Origin: Liquidambar formosana
Lineage: Eukaryota > Streptophyta > Magnoliopsida > Saxifragales > Altingiaceae
Assembly: GCA_039720395.1 (NCBI GenBank)
Contig: CM077831.1
Coordinates: forward strand, 1,151,001 to 1,215,000
Reading direction: 5' to 3'
DNA: 64,000 nt
The translations under genes and the position numbers were made by a program. Each line of letters begins with the position of its first letter. Position 1 is the stretch's first letter. The notes under the pieces are model-generated. The model was not told the DNA's origin. It did no database searches and saw nothing but the letters and a program-made list of their open reading frames with translations. Of the stretch, positions 1 to 11,829 are shown one piece after another.

Positions 1-1589
1 GGGTTTCTAAAACCCTAAACCTTAAACCTATTAAATGCCAATGATTAATTACTAAACCATTAATGATCATGATTGGTCATAAATGACCAATCATTTAACC
101 CTAGGTTAGACACATTAATTACTAGGTTTAGTTATTAATTAATGCATTAATAGAATTAGGGTTTAATTAATACGAATTAGGGTTTCCTCATTAATGGGAA
201 TTAGGGTTTCCTAAGAAACCCTAAGGCTGCCGCCACCTATAGTGGGCTGCCATGGCAAAGCAAGGCTGCCATGGCTTGGCCAGGCCATGGGAGGCCATGG
301 CCAGCAAAGGGGGACTCAAGCCAGGGTGTGGGCCAAGCCCATGGACACGTGTGGAGTGGCCAAGAGGGCTGTCTTCTTCGAAGAACATTAGGGTTTCAAG
401 AACCCAGTACTGGCACCACCATTGGAGGACCTCCAAGGTCACAAAAGTTTCTAAAACTTAATCAATTCGACTCCACCAACAAAACCAGCTTTTGTATCAT
501 GTCCCTACATGAATTACTAAGCTAATTGAAGTGGTTTGGATGATCAAATCATCCCCAATTGTTCTAAACAATTCAAGAACAGTAGGCTGTCCAGAATTTG
601 ACAGCATACTGTCCCTGATCACAAATTGATTTAAAACCCAGCAAGATGATTAATTCAGGCTACCAAATTACTTTTCCTAGAATCCTACATGTCTTAGGAA
701 ACTAATAAAATTGGTTTCATGCAATTTGGAGTTCCCTAGCTCAAGATATGAACAAAACTCCATTGATGACTTTCTGCAGAAAAACAGCCTGCTATGTTCT
801 TCCAAGAAATCAAACTTTTTGATTCTTTATGCATCAAGACTCCTTTGATTATTAAAGAATATGATCTATACATCATATATCATCATCCTATAATGATTAT
901 TCATCAATTTTACAGAAGTATCTGATCATAACAGTAGCAAGAACCCTAGGGTTCTAAAACCCAGATTCAAACATGGTGGTCTTCTCCTTCTTCCTTCTGT
1001 TCTAGACTCATAATCCAATTATGATACATCCGAATGCTTGGGAACCCTTTCCTACCATGTCTAGAACATAACCCAAGTGGTGGCAACCATTGCCATGCTT
1101 TTGATCTCCATCAAAAACTCACAATTGTGGCTGTTACATCATTCCCGAGCAAAACTGTCTTCCCTGACAGCCTGTAGTAAAAAATTCATAACTTTCACTA
1201 CAAAACTCGGATCGACGAACCGTTTGTTGGGTTGTAAAGCTGATTCGAAGAGCTTTCTAACCATATATGGCTCGAAAATTTTGGAGAAGAACTCTGATTT
1301 CGGCATGCAAAACAAGATGACGATATTTCATGACTATCATAAAAACTGTTCATCATCTTCTCCAAACTCAATCCCCATTCAACTTTTGAATAACCAGCAG
1401 CCCTAAAACTATTTTAGAAGAGGAGTAGAAGGAGAATTAACCTAGGGTTCATAAACCCTAGGTTTGGCCATGAGAGGGAAACCATTCTAATGCATTAACA
1501 TAAATTCCAGATTTATTAACCAATCAATTTACCATGAATTACAGCCCATATGCAGTTTGTATTAGGCATAACCATGGCTCTGATACCAC
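1..1589 (-). other. Copia F leader, non-coding
   Basis: Untranslated leader between primer site and the (unseen) gag. It has repeated AAACCCTAA (telo-box-like) motifs in 1-230 and a palindrome at 69-94 with arms ATGATTGGTCAT/ATGACCAATCAT. I see no credible gene. The antisense ORF at 1077-1406 is discussed as a separate observation. Confidence 0.7.
1576..1588 (-). other. Primer binding site, initiator tRNA-Met
   Basis: The minus strand reads TGGTATCAGAGCC, complementary to the 3' end of plant initiator tRNA-Met. It starts two bases inside the LTR edge, as is usual for Ty1/copia. Confidence 0.93.
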
Positions 1590-3257
1590 TGTTGGGAATC
1601 AAACTAGAGAGGAAAAATACAAAGGCAGAATTTAAAATTTTTCCTATGATTCCCAAACCCATGAATCTTAATTATGCTTAATACAAACACCATAAACCTA
1701 ACTACCAAGAGAGTTAGGGTACTTACAATTGAACAAGTCTTCTCCTTTATGCTCCAAGCTTTGTCTTCTGATTGAGCAGTCCAAGTGCACTGCCTCCAAC
1801 AGTATCCACACCTAGCTTGAGCAAGTTGTCCTTTCCTTCTTCTTCCTTAGGGTTGCTAGAGGTGGAGAAGAGGGAGAGAGAGAGAGGGAGAGCTGTGAAA
1901 TTTTCGGCCAGCACTTGGGAGCCTCCAAGAGTGCATCAAGTGATGATGTCATCACATCATAAAAGGCTTTAAATAGCCTCCAACTAGGGCCGGCCAAGGG
2001 GGGATTCCAAACCCTAATCTAATTTGTGTAATTACTCTTAATTACACAATTAGCCCACTAGTTTGCATCAAATACAAATTAGCCCCTTAAAGAACTTTTC
2101 TTTAATCACTTATACCCTTTCTCTCATAGACAATCAAGCTCTCTTAGCATGATCAGTGTGTGACCCATTGGGTTCACATCATCAAGTAGTAGGAACAGCA
2201 CAAGTTGTGCACAATGGAACACTTTCCATTAAGGGTCTAATTGAAACTCCTTTCAATTCCCTAATTGATTATAACTCATTTATATCAATTAGGGCTTCTA
2301 CTAACCATGAGTAACACCTAGCATATGGCTCATGGTGTGGTCCTTAATGAGGTGAATAGTCATTTACAAAGAACCCTTCTGTTATAGTTTACAGGTTACA
2401 ATTCCATCCTTCCATCAACAAAATGTCTCTATTTGAACTAATAGGACATGGAAGTCTGTCAAGTCCCTAGTTCAATTACTTTATACTCATTCATTAATAT
2501 CAACTCAATGATGAACTTATGGAAACTCCTTTCCATATTCATTCTACCATGGGCCTATGGATTTAATGAGTTATATTCAATGAATGCTGTATGAGACATT
2601 CACTCTCTTTTTCCTGAGAGTGATGGATTCCTTGTTGATCACTCACATGCCTTCACACACATAGCAGTAGGGCCAATGAACACCCTTACAGACCCTTGAA
2701 TAGGATCTGCACTTAGTGTTATCAAACTTCTAAAGCTACATGTATAAGACAACCATGGTGTCTCAGGTCTAAGGATTACTTGTACCACTATAACAATGAG
2801 AAACTGATTGACAGGCAGGTTAAAACTCCATTCAGTTTATCTCATATCTTTGGTCACATTCAGTGTACCTATTCTTATAATAGGCACCCACTTGTTGGTT
2901 GTAGTGTCTCCACACAAATAGCTTGAGACTAGCTATCCTCCTATAGAGTCAACCTAACAAGTGCTAGTCCTATGGTTCATTACTGTCCATCATAGTGAAC
3001 CTTCAACTAGGAATGATTTAGGAGTTTAGTACAGAGATATATTTAGAGTCTCAAAATTACAACCCTTTGTAATTTCATATTCTCAACTCTAACTCCATGG
3101 ACATATTATGTAAATATAAATGATGCATATAAACATAATAGAATAAGCCCTTTTATTAAATCAATAATAAATGTGACATGCATAAATGAAATCAATTGAT
3201 TGTTCCTAATCCCTAAACAATCATCTCTATGATTGGCTCTAGGGCATAATCCTAACA
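1590..3257 (-). repeat. 5' LTR of copia element F
   Basis: 1668-bp LTR with TG...CA ends: on the minus strand it opens TGTTAGGATTATGCC and closes CCCAACA. The primer site lies directly beyond the CA end, which makes this the 5' LTR. It is about 9 bp longer than the 1658-1659 bp LTRs of the other copia copies. Confidence 0.92.
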
Positions 3258-4041
3258 GAGCCATCAACTCTTCGAAAGCCCCACGAGGTTGCATTGCTCG
3301 GATATTCATTTTCAAGTGGGTCTTAGGGCAATCCATTCCATCAAACTTCTGTAACTCTAGCATCTTGAATGAAGTCGGCAATCTCGCTTGAGGGAAGAGA
3401 GAAAGAGTGTGGATATCCACAAAATCATCAGCACGACGAATACCCTTCAAATTTTTCTCCAAAGACAACATCCTTGCAGCCATCATCTTTTGGTCATCAC
3501 TCACAGGAGGGTTTTCAGTGGTGGGGATGAAGGTAGATGATTGGGTATAAATGGGGATATTTTGTAGTGGAGGTGGAGGTGGTGGATTTTGAGGCGATGA
3601 TTGAGCATGTGGAGGTGGTAGATTTTGGGCTTGGCCTCCAGCTTGGGCAGATGGATTGGATTGATTTTGGGCAATGGGGACTTGAGTGTCGGGTATGGCC
3701 TGATTTGTAGGAATATTGTGGATAAGAACAAACGTTCGGTTGTTGATCTCTTGTGCCATTCTTATCGCAGTTTTAGACTTCACTGATACCTCTTCCAACT
3801 TCCCAAGGATATCATTCAATAGCCTCTCAATCCTCCGTGGATTCGCTGGAGTCCTAGAAACAAATGTCCTCTCAGGTGTAGCTAGGTAGTTCACTGCAAA
3901 AGTACCATCCATGGCGAGGTCTTGTTCGGTACTTCCTCTAATCAAACGGCCTAAAGAGTCACAGGTCCAAGCCAGCACTCTATTACAACCAAATGACCCA
4001 TACTTAGTTACAAAGTGACACAAAGCGCCTTTAATCTCCAT
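3258..4041 (-). pseudogene. Element E gag, N-terminal fragment
   Basis: Truncated Ty3/gypsy gag read on the minus strand from 4041. The N-terminal ~110 residues end in a coiled-coil-like stretch (KLEEVSVKSKTAIRMAQEIN), followed by a Pro/Gln-rich linker with runs of P around residues 125-170. The conserved block before the capsid domain follows: RRADDFVDIHTLSLFPQARL, then FKMLELQKFDGMDCPKTHLK. The same block occurs in the gag of element C (RRTDDMVDVRTLSLFPQARI), which supports the family call. The frame is broken by copia F just after the motif RGAFEELMA, so the capsid-like core and zinc knuckle are absent here. The true start codon is uncertain, because the first ~60 residues have no counterpart in C. 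Confidence 0.75.
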
Positions 4042-4840
4042 AATTGATTTAAACGGGCGGGTAATGGTCCAATAACGTTCCTTTAGTTGGGCCTCTCATC
4101 CTTATGAGCCCAATGGGCTTTAGGTAAGAAGGTCATACTAAAGGGATGTAGGTCGATTGATTTTAAAGTCATGTTACCCCTTAAAAGTAACCACCCACAT
4201 AGCATTCATTCATATCTCCAACCGCATTCAAGAGTAAGAAATCGGATCACTGTAACAAGGGCTTTGTATCATCTTCTCAAAGAACCATGACATGAATTGC
4301 ATTGCCATTCATTCCATTCACATTCATTCCCACAACACACATTCATGCCACGCATACATTCATTCTATACACACATACATTCAAACACACATCCACTCTG
4401 TACCTGTATTCATTCCACAAGCATGGTGACTTTAAAATAGGCGAGTCCATGTGTCCTAGACAGTCCGCTATATGCACTAAAAATGGTAGGATAGTGTCCC
4501 CTACTTGCTTGAACCAACTATATACCTATCACGTGTGGCATGAGGGATGCTGCGTGAGTCAAGTGGTACGTGTTGATCCATTTAATATACCCAAGGGTAA
4601 AACCCAAGGATACGTAGCAAGAGGAGTTGATAGCTTCGCAAACATAACACCCGAGAACGAAGGGAACTGGGGTCAAGGTTAAGCCAATCAGAAAAGGCAA
4701 GGATACATTGACCTATCATTCAAATGCAATTGCGCACACAATGCAATAAAGTGAACACACATTCAAGCGTATGTAAGTGATTGATTTTAATTTAAGTAAT
4801 TAAATTAGCCCATATAAATTTCTTGACTCTAGTCCACTAA
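4042..4840 (-). other. Element E leader, non-coding
   Basis: Leader between primer site and gag. The stretch 4500-4690 resembles the leader of element C at 55080-55290, including the shared block ATTTAATATACCCAAGGG. The plus strand near 4290-4420 is rich in CATTCA/CACACA. I see no separate gene. Confidence 0.6.
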
Positions 4841-4858
4841 TCCCCAGTGAAGTCGCCA
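4841..4858 (-). other. Primer binding site of element E
   Basis: The minus strand reads TGGCGACTTCACTGGGGA, three bases inside the LTR end. It has the form of a tRNA 3' end ending CCA and resembles the tRNA-Arg-like site of element C (TGGCGACTCTGCTGGGGA) with changes in the middle. The exact tRNA is not certain. Confidence 0.75.
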
Positions 4859-5349
4859 GACTGTGAACCACGGGTTTCGATCGGGGGGAAGGAAAACCCT
4901 TCTTTTAAAAAAAACTTGTAGAAATTTAAATTAATAAAAATCTGGTTTTTAAAAGGTTCACAAAAACATAACAAACAAGGAGTTGCTACTTCCTTTTTTA
5001 AGGAAAAAAGGAAAACCTTGAAAATAGTTTTAAAAGGAAACCTTTGAAAACAAACCACATGACTCCGATCAAGGAAAAGCAGGTCTATCAAAACAAGAGA
5101 GGATTCGAAGACTAAGTTACGATGTGGGAAGGTTCTAGGAAACATCCTATAGGCACCCACATCGCTCTAAAATGGGTCTCTGAATTTATATGGGCTATTT
5201 CAATCACTTCCTAATTAGTCACCACGCATATGTAAAGAATCATCCATAAACTATCCATTCATCTATAGACATCCATAAAGCATGTAAACATCCATGAACA
5301 AATAAGAGAGATATGGAAAGCAGTAGAGAGATAAAGAATAAGAAATAGA

Positions 5350-5490
5350 TCCATCCTACTCCTCTAGCAAATATGTGATGGATAAATGAATAAGCATGGG
5401 TCCTTCCTACTCCTCTAACAAATATGTGATGGATAAATGATGAAGCATGGGTCCATCCTACTCCTCTAGCATATATGTGATGGACAAATG
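5350..5490. repeat. 51-bp tandem repeat in LTR E
   Basis: Two full copies and one partial copy, starting at 5350, 5401 and 5452. Each begins TCCATCCTACTCCTCTAG (TCCTTCC in copy 2) and contains ATATGTGATGGA. Confidence 0.85.
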
Positions 5491-7032
5491 GATAAAAAGA
5501 AAGAAGAAGAAAGAAAAAAGAAAACCTAGGATACTTAGTATCCTAGGGTGGACTTGAACATCAAATGAGCGCCTACATACCTTACATACAAAGATGTAAG
5601 GATCAAAGTCCACGTAGTTCGATTGAGAAGGGGTTACTCCTTTTACAATAAACTATCAACCCTAACTTTCCAACTTAAGAAAGGTTTTAAAACTTAGGAG
5701 TTTTCAAAAATAGTTTGAGAAAAAGTAGGTATTTGAGAAAGAATAGAATTCTAACTCAAATAGACTTCTAAAGAGATTTGAATTCAAAAGTGAATAGAAC
5801 TCCAAATAAAACAGAATTTTGAGAGAGTTGGAAACTTAGGACTTCTAATCCAAATTAAAGACAATAACCCAAGGGGGGAGAAGAGAACAATCCACAAAAA
5901 AACTTACCATGAACCACTTACCATATGCAAATTATCCTGAAACATCGAGAAAACACCAATTAATCACCCTATGTATTCTATAGGGCAATTATTAAGCTCA
6001 AACCAACCATATTTATGCTCAAATAATCATTAGGAGACCTAAATCAAATCTGGACAGAATACTAAACATGCATATAATGACCTAAAACTCATGCAAATAA
6101 CAAAAATCAAAAGAAAAACACAAACCTAATATGCTCCAATATGCTCTAAACACCCTAACATGCACAAAACTATCAAAAACATGCTAATATGAATTACCAT
6201 GATGAAAATATCATATGATGATTGAAAACATGAAAAGAAAATCTAACATGATGTCTTAGCTAAGTATTTTATGTAAGAATGTGAAATAATCATCCTTACG
6301 GCGAGTTTTCTTAAGTAAAACTATTTGGAGATAATTTTACGTAGAAACCACTCCGCATGAATGATTTCTTCACATATCCTACATAAAATATATACCCAAG
6401 AATACAAAGAAACTCACAGCGCACTTAAACACACTCCAAAAAGCACCTATGCACAACCTCACCCTCTAAGGATGATAATTATTCTCGAAAGGAATAATCA
6501 TCCATACAGCTATGAAGACGAGGCTTACACAACAAGTGTCCTATACAAAAGATGCTTAAAATCATGCATATAATTGAACCATGAAGAGAAAATGACCTAA
6601 ACACATCAACTAATTTTCTGTGCAAAACGTACCTCTATCCTTAAGAGAGAAACTATCCTAACAGCAAACAGTTTGCAATCCTATTCCACTAGCATGCTTT
6701 CATATCATATTTGAATCATATACACTCTAAAATATAGAGTATATATGATTCATAATTCAATTCTAAGCCATAACTATGCAGAGAATGGAGTAGAAGAAGA
6801 AGGAATCGTAAAAAGATGTAAAGGAGATTTACAACAAAGCAAAGGTCTTCGCTGTGTTCTTCCTTCTCTTTGGCTTGGTTCCCTTCTAGTTCTCCTTTGA
6901 AATTACAGTAGAAAGCCTCCTCCAAGTGATATGGGTGTGTGCAAACTCGTTCTCTTTAGCTCTCTTATGAATATGATATGTCAAAAGTCCAAAAGTCCAG
7001 CCAAAAGTTCCTTATGCTGATGAATGAGCCTC

Positions 7033-7040
7033 TATTTATA
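7033..7040 (-). promoter_or_regulatory. TATA box of LTR E
   Basis: TATTTATA on plus, i.e. TATAAATA on the transcribed minus strand, in the same relative place as in LTRs B and C. Confidence 0.55.
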
Positions 7041-7237
7041 ACCAACCAACCATATGAACCAATGGTTGAGATTAATTCACCATAAAACCAATCTAGGGCT
7101 GTAATTAAATCCCATGGATGTTAAACAACTCAAAGCCACCTCCCAATAGGCTTAGAAGTCCTTTAGAAGGATGAAATTCGGAGTGGTAGAGTCCCATTCT
7201 GTCAAAAATTCAAAAAGAGATAAATTAGGATGAAATG

Positions 7238-7272
7238 CTCGGGTGACTGGTTGGGTGAACTAGTCACCTGAG
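7238..7272. promoter_or_regulatory. Short palindrome in U3 of LTR E
   Basis: Inverted repeat with arms CTCGGGTGACT (7238-7248) and AGTCACCTGAG (7262-7272), 13-nt loop, one mismatch. The outer arm sequence and the ~200-bp distance to the TATA box match the 80-bp palindromes in LTRs B and C. Confidence 0.7.
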
Positions 7273-7915
7273 AGCGAAGTCAGGTTTCCTCGGTTTTGAG
7301 GATTCCTAACCCGGTTTGGACTCCTAACTTCAAACGGACTTAAATTCTTCATTTTAACTCTAATTTGAGTGATTCAAATGCCAAAATTTCAAGGATTCAA
7401 TGTAGAATAAGCTTAGAATATTCTTGAACCAAAAATCCCTGACCACTGTCAGGTGGCTGGGTTTTCATGAGGCAATTACCTGAAAAAATGTCAATTAACC
7501 ATGGGGTAATGTGGTGAACCAATGCAAAACCTATCAATAAATTAAATTGGCACTTCAGTTAGACTCATTTCATCATTCTAAGGTCAATGGAACACTCCGG
7601 AACAAATTTGGAGGTCAATTGGAAAATATACGAAGTAAAAGATGAAATTGCCCTTCAAGTCGCAAAAGTTCTAATTAACTATCCAAACCTATGTGGAATT
7701 GAACCAAATTTGACACACATATCCAAGATGATTCTAGAAACTAAATGCAAGTGATGGGACTCAATAAAGAGACAAAAATATGCTTACAATGATGACCTAT
7801 TCTCCTAAGGCTTAAAAGGGCAAAAGTGTCCTTTAATGCTTAGGGATTCTTAGATGCTTCTAAACCCAACCAAATGATATCATGATCTCATGGGGATGAA
7901 AATGGGGTGTCTACA

Positions 7916-7994
7916 GCCACCTCAAAGGATTCCTCATCTTGGTCGTGGTAGAGGCAAATCAAGCAGGAAGAGGAGAACAGCGGGAGATCATTAG
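7916..7994 (+). pseudogene. PMD protein gene, last-exon remnant (locus A)
   Basis: C-terminal tail of a plant mobile domain gene, cut off on its left by element E. It reads PPQRIPHLGRGRGKSSRKRR and ends at TAG 7992-7994. It aligns with the end of the PMD gene at 32604-32900, which finishes PPQDMPPSRAP...SRKRRPTGNH. Only about 25 codons remain. The order (PMD end, 80-bp palindrome, DUF7745-like gene) is the same as at 32800-34659. Locus A is therefore a second, older copy of the same two-gene cassette, presumably from another Tat-like element whose other parts are not visible. Confidence 0.7.
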
Positions 7995-8227
7995 CTTAGC
8001 TTAACCTCTTGCTTGTAAAAGAATGGAACATCCTTCTTTGTGCTTTGTAACCCATCTTTGAACACTTTCTTTGGTACTTTTATGAGACTTTTGGAATTCC
8101 ATTATGATGATTTACTCATGTTTTTCATGCAAAAATAGGCTCAAAATGAGCTTTCCAAGGTCACAAAACCATATAGGGGTTAAACGGGGTCAAAAATAGG
8201 CAAAACTATGCAAAATGGGAAAGCGGC

Positions 8228-8307
8228 CTCGGGTGACCACCCAGGGCTGGGCGGCTAGCCGTCCAAGCCCAGGTGGCTAGCCGTCCAGGCCTGGGTGGTC
8301 ACCCGAG
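8228..8307. promoter_or_regulatory. 80-bp palindromic module, locus A
   Basis: GC-rich inverted repeat in AT-rich DNA: outer arms CTCGGGTGACCACCC (8228-8242) and GGGTGGTCACCCGAG (8293-8307) are perfect complements, with GGCGGCTAGCCG-type blocks inside. It ends 88 bp before a TATA box (8395) upstream of the DUF7745-like gene. The same 80-bp unit recurs at 11750, 33150, 38061 and 57735. Confidence 0.9.
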
Positions 8308-8394
8308 CCCGAAGCAGAAATCCCACTTCAAATAGGAATTTTCCTATTTTTATGGGTTTTCTCCTTCTAGAACTTGGATTTGTGACTTTTTCCC

Positions 8395-8401
8395 TATAAA
8401 A
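8395..8401 (+). promoter_or_regulatory. TATA box of DUF7745-like gene A
   Basis: TATAAAA, 55 bp upstream of the ATG at 8450 and 88 bp after the palindrome. Locus B has the same spacing (palindrome end 33229, TATAAAA 33317, ATG 33373). Confidence 0.6.
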
Positions 8402-8449
8402 CGCATCCAAGGGGTTCCTAAACCTACTTGTATTCATTCATTAGAAATT

Positions 8450-9636
8450 ATGGAGGCTCTAGATAAATTTTTAGGAGGGTTTTTGAGAGTTATGAGTGCT
8501 AAAGCAAAATCTGACTTCAAGTGCTTTGGCTTGGATCCATTGCTTTCCTTGAGGCATGTGAAGCTTGAAATGAACCTCTTAACTATTGCCAGATATTTTT
8601 GGGACCCCCAAATTCATGTATTTCGCTTCAATTATGAAGAATTATGCCCAACCATGGAGGAATTCTGTGCGTTGTATGGAGTTTCACTGATAGGTCCTTT
8701 CATTCTCCCTACACCTCGCCCAAGCTTTTTACTTCTTTCTCCAATTTACTTGGGATTCACCAACAATATGCATCCATGTTTGTAAAAGACTATATGGTAG
8801 ATTTGATGAAATTGGCAACATCTTTCTTGGCCTACGATAGCAAAGGTATTTTGAAATTTACCTTTCCTATTAAGCATGCTCTTGCTTTTTGCCTCATTGG
8901 TCGTTTCCTTATTTCAATTGGTACTCCCCATGTTCCCATACAAATTTGTGAGTTGATTCCTTTCCTTACCACAGGCCATAACTTGATCCCCATGGTACTA
9001 CCTGAAACCTTGAATAGCTTGGATAAAATCCATGAAGACCCAAAAGTTCCCTTAGGAGGTAGCCCCATTTTGCTATAGATGTGGCTACTTGAGATGTTGA
9101 GATTCTTGTCACCCACTATCATTACACTATACAAGCCCCAGCATTACTATCTTCGCCGCATTGAACTGCTTGGACAATTTTCATTGAGGGATTGGCTAGG
9201 TTACTTCCAAACCCTTTTATGGAGGAATATTAAGTGGTTCGTCTTCATATGGGGCTACAATAAACATGTGCTTTTGCGTACTTCAGGATGTGCCATGGTA
9301 AGACTCATAGGACTGAAGTCTACTTCCTTTTATTGGCCTTCAAGGATTCGTCGTCAGATGGGTGCCATGCAAACCATACCCACTTCCTTAAAAGGTGACT
9401 ACCCTATGGTGCCTGCGGGTCTTTTTGTGGTGACTTGGGCAAAGGATCGGTGGCCTAGCAAACTGACACTAACCCAAGTTACAAATATTGATGGTCCCAA
9501 TATGATGAGCCCTGAGTACAAGGAATGGTTGAAAAACAATTTGGGTGAGAGAGAGACTATTCGAAGAGAAAGTATTTTTGGACTTATCAAGGACACTACA
9601 CTTGGACCTTGTAGAGAGGATATTATGGAAGCAGTG
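8450..9636 (+). pseudogene. DUF7745-like protein gene A, broken
   Basis: Homolog of the gene at 33373-34659. It opens MEALDKFLGGFLRVMSAKAK, then FWDPQIHVFRFNYEELCPTM and EEFCALYGV. That block resembles the N-terminal part of the plant DUF7745 family (WDP...F.F...PT.EE). Function is unknown. The frame is lost by about one deleted base around 8720-8740, where it passes into the frame used at 8644-9078. An in-frame TAG sits at 9076-9078, where copy B has CAG. The frame then stays open from 9079 to the end (WLGYFQTLLWRNIKWFVFIW, WPSRIRRQMGAMQTIPT). The gene is truncated by the LTR of element B just after REDIMEAV. It is dead, lies antisense to the neighbouring retroelements and is probably retroelement cargo. 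The family assignment is from memory of the domain, not from a search. Confidence 0.7.
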
Positions 9637-11554
9637 TGTGGACCCCAAAAAGTGGGCCCACAGGGATTTAACAGAAAATAGGTTTGAAAAAGAAAAAGGA
9701 GTCGCGACCTTATTTTTTAAAGGAAACAAGGAAAACCCTAAAAAAATAGTTTTGTTTTAGGAAAACAAAAGATTGACTCCATGTTTAAAAATGGTAAGGC
9801 AAAAAGTCTTTTGGAAACCAGAGAAATCGAGGATTTGGAGGCTAAGTTACGATATGGGAAGGTTTTAGGCAAAGCCTATAGGCACCCATATCGCCCTAAA
9901 CGGTCTCTTAATTTAATTGGGCTAAATCAAAGTCTTAATCACACACAAATCACAATTATCATCACAAGACAGCATGCATATCATTCATTCATTCATCCAT
10001 ATAATTAAGTAAATCAAAGAAAAAACAGAAAAAGAAAGAGGGGGGAGAAAACCTAGGATACTTAGTATCCTAGGGCGGACTTGAACCTCACGAAGAGCGC
10101 CTACATACCATGTATGAAAATACATGGATCAAAGTCCACGTAGTTCAAAAGGGAATAGGGCTATAACCTAATGGAGGCCTATGGTAAACCCTAAGTTTCC
10201 TTTCAAGAAAAACATGGTAAGTTTCCAAAAATAAATGATTCTCAAAAGATCTTCAGGAAATATGGAATTTGATAAAAATGGAAACTTTGATTTAAAAGGT
10301 ATTTTTATGAAAGGATACTATAGGAATTGCCATGTTCCCCTATTAGGAAACAACCTTAGGGGGGAGAAAGGGAAAGTTTCAAAGAAAGGAAAGAAGGGTG
10401 AATTGGGGCACCCTTATACCCTACTTACCTTTAAGCAAAAGCAACCTGTCAAAATAACCACCCTATTGCATAAGGTAATTATCTTATTCGCAAGATTTCA
10501 TCTTGCAATAGCCAAAATAACCACCCCACATTGGTGGGGTAGTTGCACCTGTTGTACCTGTCAAGCACCTGCAATTTGTATGCAAAACACACCAAAAATA
10601 CCAACCAACCAAGCTAGGTTCCAATCAAGCAATTATCATGCTTAAACATAGGCTAACACATGCTCAAAACTCATCATTAAAGCCATTAAACAGATCTGGA
10701 CAGAATTGAAATAGAGTTTAAAATCAACCATAAATCATGTAAACAACATGAATAATAAGCTAACTAAAACCCTAATTCAACCCTACATGCAATGACATGC
10801 AAAAAACCCTAAAATCAACTATATGAAATGCTAAAAATATCATAGTTACCTAATATGGAACACATATGCAGCAACTATGAAGAAAAAACAGAGAAAATCC
10901 CTAAGCTATCATGCTATATGCAACTAAACCAACACAAAGATGATAAAAACCCTAGAATCGCACTAGTGCATAAAATCACACTAAATAGCCCTCTAGCATG
11001 TAAAAATGACCATGAACAAGATTATAATCATGCATGTTAACTCATGAAAGTATCCACACATGGTAAAAATGCTAGCTTGAACATGCAATAATAGCTATTC
11101 AATGAGAAACCCCTAAAAAGACACTAGAAACCCTAAAATCACAACCACATGTAAAATCACATGGGATGACATTATATCATGCAAAACCAGCCATAGACAA
11201 TATCCTAATCATGCATTCTAAGCATTAGAAGCATCAACACATGATAAAAACATAAGCTTGAACATGAAATAAGGCTATCCTATGCAGAAAACCCTAATTT
11301 GAATGAAAGAGAGAAAGGGGGAGAGGTATACCTATGGTGGTTGCTGTAGAGAGTCCTCCTCCTCTTATGCACTGCTGGGAATTCCTTCCTTCAAGCCTTC
11401 AAACCCAACTCCAGCCCTCCTTCAAGCCTTCTCTCTCACTCTCTCACTCAAAGTTTAGGTTAAACTACCCTAAGGATGGCTGCCATAGCCTCCAAGTCTC
11501 ACACATGCCTCACACTTCAGAAATTGCCTCCTCCATTGCTGAAGTATAAAGGGG

Positions 11555-11562
11555 TATTTATA
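11555..11562 (-). promoter_or_regulatory. TATA box of LTR B
   Basis: TATAAATA on minus, 188 bp downstream (in transcription direction) of the 80-bp palindrome. LTR C has the same spacing. Confidence 0.55.
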
Positions 11563-11749
11563 GGGTTTGAGGGAAAACCCTCAATGGTTGGGATTAAAAC
11601 CCTAGGTATTGATCCAAGGGCTCTTAGAGGTTCCCTTGGGGCTCAAGTAGGTCAAATAGGGCTGAAAATAAGGTTAAATGGCGGCTGGAGGCAAGCAAAT
11701 CCGAGGAAATAGGGAGGGAGCCGCGTCAAGACTCAAAAAAGGAAAGTGG

Positions 11750-11829
11750 CTCGGGTGACCACCTGGGGCTGGGCGGCTAGCAGCCTGGGCCCAGGCGGCT
11801 AGCCACCCAGGCCTGGGTGGTCACCTGAG
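11750..11829. promoter_or_regulatory. 80-bp palindromic module, LTR B
   Basis: Arms CTCGGGTGACCACCT and GGTGGTCACCTGAG, with internal GGCGGCTAG blocks. Some arm mismatches, consistent with the age of this LTR. Confidence 0.88.

Larger units (their letters stand above)
1..3257 (-). mobile_element. Copia element F, 5' part (LTR + leader)
   Basis: 5' portion of a Ty1/copia retrotransposon on the minus strand, running out of the window at position 1. It has a 5' LTR (1590-3257), an initiator-Met primer site (1576-1588) and about 1.6 kb of untranslated leader (1-1589); no gag lies within the window. LTR and leader match element D at 58659-64000 in inverted orientation and are more distant from copia 1 and 2. 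It is inserted in the gag of element E, whose reading frame stops exactly at the LTR edge. The other LTR and TSD are outside the window, so I cannot say whether it is complete. Confidence 0.9.
3258..7915 (-). mobile_element. Tat-like Ty3/gypsy element E, 5' part
   Basis: 5' part of a Ty3/gypsy element on the minus strand: 5' LTR (4862-7915), primer site (4841-4858), leader (4042-4840) and the start of gag (3258-4041). Everything downstream of the early gag is missing from the window because copia F is inserted at 3257/3258. The right end abuts the last exon of a PMD gene; a 5-bp TSD would be GCCAC (7916-7920), but the partner end is outside the window. Lineage is inferred from the gag similarity to element C, the ~3 kb LTR and the primer-site type. 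Confidence 0.8.
4862..7915 (-). repeat. 5' LTR of element E (3054 bp)
   Basis: Long LTR with TG...CA ends: on the plus strand it opens TGTGAACCACGGG and closes GGGGTGTCTACA. A minus-strand TATA box (TATAAATA) lies at 7033-7040, and a short palindrome at 7238-7272 lies about 200 bp upstream of it. That spacing matches the 80-bp palindrome of elements B and C. It includes three copies of a 51-bp repeat at 5350-5490. No coding sequence is credible in it. Confidence 0.85.

Noticed and set aside
1..230. AAACCCTAA-rich start, possibly telomeric repeats
   Set aside because: The motifs are scattered, not tandem, and the same text recurs inverted inside copia D and inside copia 1 and 2; it is retroelement leader, not telomere.
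4837..5160. 107-codon minus frame spanning primer site and LTR E
   Set aside because: Crosses the primer site and LTR boundary and resembles no protein; the same zone is non-coding in related elements.
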